From positions 163,927 to 227,926 of the forward strand of contig JAAOMT010000076.1 of the NCBI GenBank assembly GCA_016748015.1: a stretch of DNA of 64,000 bases. The letters run 5' to 3'. Origin of the DNA: Geosiphon pyriformis (Eukaryota; Glomeromycota; Glomeromycetes; Archaeosporales; Geosiphonaceae). The notes beneath the pieces were generated by a model. It had not been told where the DNA came from. It was given only the letters and a program-made list of their open reading frames with translations, and did no database searches. Each line of letters opens with the position of its first letter. The first letter of the stretch is position 1. Positions 61,414-64,000 of the stretch are shown piece after piece. A program made the position numbers and the translations under genes.

Positions 61414-64000
61414 TCATCTCAGATATTTATGTGTTATTATGGTTGGAGGAGAATTGAAGGTGTAGGTTGCACAGTCTACAATTGGATGATGTTGATGATG
61501 ATGATGATGAGGTTATAGTGAGTTTCACCAATCTTTCAAAAAGAAAATGCTAGTAAGCAAAGTTCCAAGAATTAAAAATCGCTTACCAGTTCCTACTATT
61601 GTCCAAACAGCAGAATCAGTGACATCTTCGGTCCATAGGGCCCCAGAAGCTTCATTGGTGTTTCGAGAATTGGAGAAATTTCGTCCATCTGAAGCGATTC
61701 TCGCTAACTCAACCTCACTAGCAACACCACTAAGACTATTGACCCTTCGTCGGTTTTTGATTGTTTTTGACAAAGAATGGGTCGGCTTAACAGCGACCGA
61801 TGTTGAAACTCGTCGTTTACGAATGATTTTGCCTTCCTCGGTATGAACCACAGCGCTTTCACATATAGGTGAGGAATCGGTGGTAAAATTCATCGGCCAT
61901 GCTGTTGAAAGCTCGGGAGAAAAGTTGGTGGTTGAAGATGACATTGATGGGTTCATCAGCATGTCAAGGAAATTATGGTTAACCGAGGTTGGCGTTGTAG
62001 GTGAAATCATTTTTCGACCTTCATGAGCTCGTTGCATGCCGACGACATCTCCGAGACATGCTAAATAAGTGCCTGGACCAGGTGAATGTGTTCGAGAGGG
62101 AGATGAGAAAGTGGAGGAGGAGTTTGGCGGATTGATATCCTTGATCTGAAACGCGACCTTGTGCAGTTGTGAAACTGGATCGCCAAGAGCTGTGAAAAAT
62201 GAACGAACAATGATATAATCACGGTATTTAGCATGATAGATTGAAGAAGTAACTTCTCATAGTTAAAATATTTAATTAACATACCTTCGTCGCCATCCCC
62301 AAAGCCACTAATATTTTCCAAAAGACCACCACCAATCACCATACTACCCTTGTCAACTTTTCGAATAACCATTACAGGGCTAGTCATACCGGTCGTCAGA
62401 CATTGTAGTACAACAGGTTGATTATAATGGATGGGAATAGGAGTTGAAGAATTGGCCTTGATGGCAGACGGAGGTGGTCGAGGGTAATTAGGTTGCAAAG
62501 GTTGTTGCGGTGTGTCATCTTTTCCATTGTTCTTGTTGTGATGCGTATCAACAATCCAAATAATGAACGGATCCCAACTTCCGGTACGGGCAACAAAACA
62601 AGGAGACGGTTGTTCCATCGCAACTGGCGATCCAACGCTATTATATGTCCATTGAGTATAGCCTTGATGGGTATTTGGCATTGATACCCCAAGGTATTTA
62701 GTTGAGACAGTCTGTGATCGGATACGATTAAAAAGCGAGATGGTAGTGCCATGATGAATACACAATTCCATATTTTTGACACTTTGTCGTTTCTTGCTAG
62801 GTTTACTGATGACTTTAATCGGCTTGCTAGGGAAAGTACCGAAATTATGACCCAACGGGCTTTGAATCTTGACCAAAACTTCTACGCGTTTTCTCTTTTC
62901 ATCGGCATCGTTAATGTATAAATGTTTTGAAACACATTTGCCACTGAAAGCCATATCAGAGCAAGATGAAGGGTCAAGAGAATTCCCAGTAGGGCTAATC
63001 CATTCCAATATTCCTTGTTGATGAGTTTGCTCGCCTGAAATACCAACCGTGATCTTGGGAGCACTAAGTGTTGTCGTTGCATGACAACTTCCGTTCCCAT
63101 CCTGTGTGGATGGTGACTGAGTCCACCAGTTTGATCCCAAGATTAAAGTTGTTGGAGGTGGACACAAGAATCTATCATGTAAAGAGGTATTTATGTATTT
63201 TATGGTTAGCCATATTTGAAAAGAATTGGAAAAGTATATTCACCACCACTACAACTGCCACCACCATCACACCAGATATATTACGTACCTCTTCTCAGTA
63301 CCATAAGATTTTTGGGCCACTTTAGAGGTTAATACCATTACCGTCTTCTCACCTAACGAAGCAGGATTAGATGAAGTTAAATATTGTGGAATTGTCGGCT
63401 TCATCATAGTTGCAGTATTGGTAGAATTCAATTGAATTCCACTACTAGGGATCACAGGTACACCTGGCATATTAATTGCGGGTACGGCAGGTGATATCGA
63501 TGAAGGAACCGAAATAGTCTCTTCATCTTCTTCAAGAATTGTGGGAGAAATAGGAACACGACGAACATATGATGGGGTGTGTGGAGGAGAAGGTGAAGAT
63601 GAAGGGGAAGAATGATGAGAATCTTTAGGAGTTTGAGGGGGTGACAAAACTGGAGTTGTCACGTTAGGTTCATATTTGATATTTGGTGAATCAGATAAAT
63701 TACTGCTACGTCGTTTTCTGGGTGATATTGGAGCACGAGATTGACAATTAGAATTTTTGTTTTGCTCTTGTTGTTGTTGTTTTCGTTGTTGCTGTTGTTG
63801 CTGCTGTTGTTGTTGTTGTTGTTGCTGTTGTTGTTGTTGTTGTTGCCTTTGGAATTTACTAAAGTAATCAGACACCTCAGATGATTTATTGTTACTGGTG
63901 TTTGGGGGAGATTGTGTTAGCAATTGGGTAAAGGTTGGCTGAGGGGTAAAATGCTGTTCAACTGTGGATATGGCAGCAGGTGTGACTGTAGTCGGATTTT
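61414..64000 (-). CDS. CSL-family transcription factor (CBF1/Su(H)/LAG-1), 3' part
   Basis: The minus-strand exons are 64000 (open at the edge) to 63289, 63171-62285, 62189-61587 and 61475-61414. Introns are GT-AG with consistent phase, and the window holds about 753 residues. The first exon is low-complexity (poly-Q coded at about 63762-63843, S/P-rich, basic SPRKRR) and ends with VAQKSYGTEKR, joined to FLCPPPTTLILG: the start of the Rel-homology N-terminal domain. Further CSL hallmarks are VISKPSKKRQSVKN and LFNRIRSQTVSTKYL (DNA contact), then IHYNQPVVLQCLTTGM and VIRKVDKG of the beta-trefoil, and DPVSQLHKVAF. About 120-150 residues interrupt the trefoil before ALWTEDVTDSAVWTIVGTD and CATYTFN. 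The reading frame stops about 12 residues later, so the C-terminal TIG domain seems absent. CSL proteins bind GTGRGAA-type sites in the nucleus; fungal members act without Notch. Confidence 0.93.
63762..63843 (-). repeat. CAG/CAA repeat encoding poly-glutamine
   Basis: A trinucleotide tract inside the first CSL exon seen here gives about 20 glutamines and continues into a mixed Q/K/E stretch. Mixed CAA and CAG codons suggest moderate stability. Confidence 0.9.

Noticed and set aside
61547-61846. 99-codon plus-strand frame
   Set aside because: Antisense shadow of CSL exon 3.
62396-63325. Other frames on both strands in the CSL region
   Set aside because: Shadows of CSL exons; only the minus-strand frame with the CPPP, SKPSKK and QTVSTKYL motifs is genuine.

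Overview
The window looks like nuclear DNA from an AT-rich filamentous fungus, most probably an arbuscular mycorrhizal fungus (Glomeromycotina; Rhizophagus-like). Reasons: very high AT content, short GT-AG introns, a fungal-type CSL (CBF1/Su(H)/LAG-1) transcription factor with poly-glutamine, DUF4419 genes, a BTB-family relic, and large gene-poor AT blocks full of trinucleotide repeats. Genus is inference. I saw no tRNA, rRNA or CRISPR array.

Genes that look functional: a secreted repeat protein at 11462-12526 (candidate effector); a five-exon seven-transmembrane, GPCR-like protein at 16820-18460; an intact DUF4419 protein at 30751-31809; a four-exon UPF0047/YjbQ-type protein on the minus strand at 35241-36046; an orphan membrane-anchored protein on the minus strand at 37436-38170; and the 3' part of a CSL transcription factor on the minus strand from 61414 to the right edge.

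The most unusual structure is a family of DUF4419-bearing repeats. At about 24.4-32.4 kb two DUF4419 genes (B, broken, minus; C, intact, plus) lie back-to-back around a non-coding core of about 2 kb. Their promoters and the core edges form a long inverted repeat, so the unit is palindromic. Two half-units occur elsewhere: A (about 2165-6643, gene A broken) and D (about 43193-47537, gene D broken). Compared with the complete unit, A carries the C-side arm and D the B-side arm. The B arm is further interrupted by a DUF4419 fragment and by a 1348-bp Tc1/mariner element (DD34E type, TA duplication, frameshifted transposase).

The rest is mostly intergenic. It contains extremely AT-rich blocks (about 1-1900, 19.3-24.4, 38.8-40.65, 47.5-49.0 and 57.7-60.6 kb), AAT/ATT microsatellites, one GGGGA tract, one 36-bp minisatellite and several decayed gene relics. 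No metabolic or operon-like link between the genes is apparent; they look like independent loci in a repeat-rich region.
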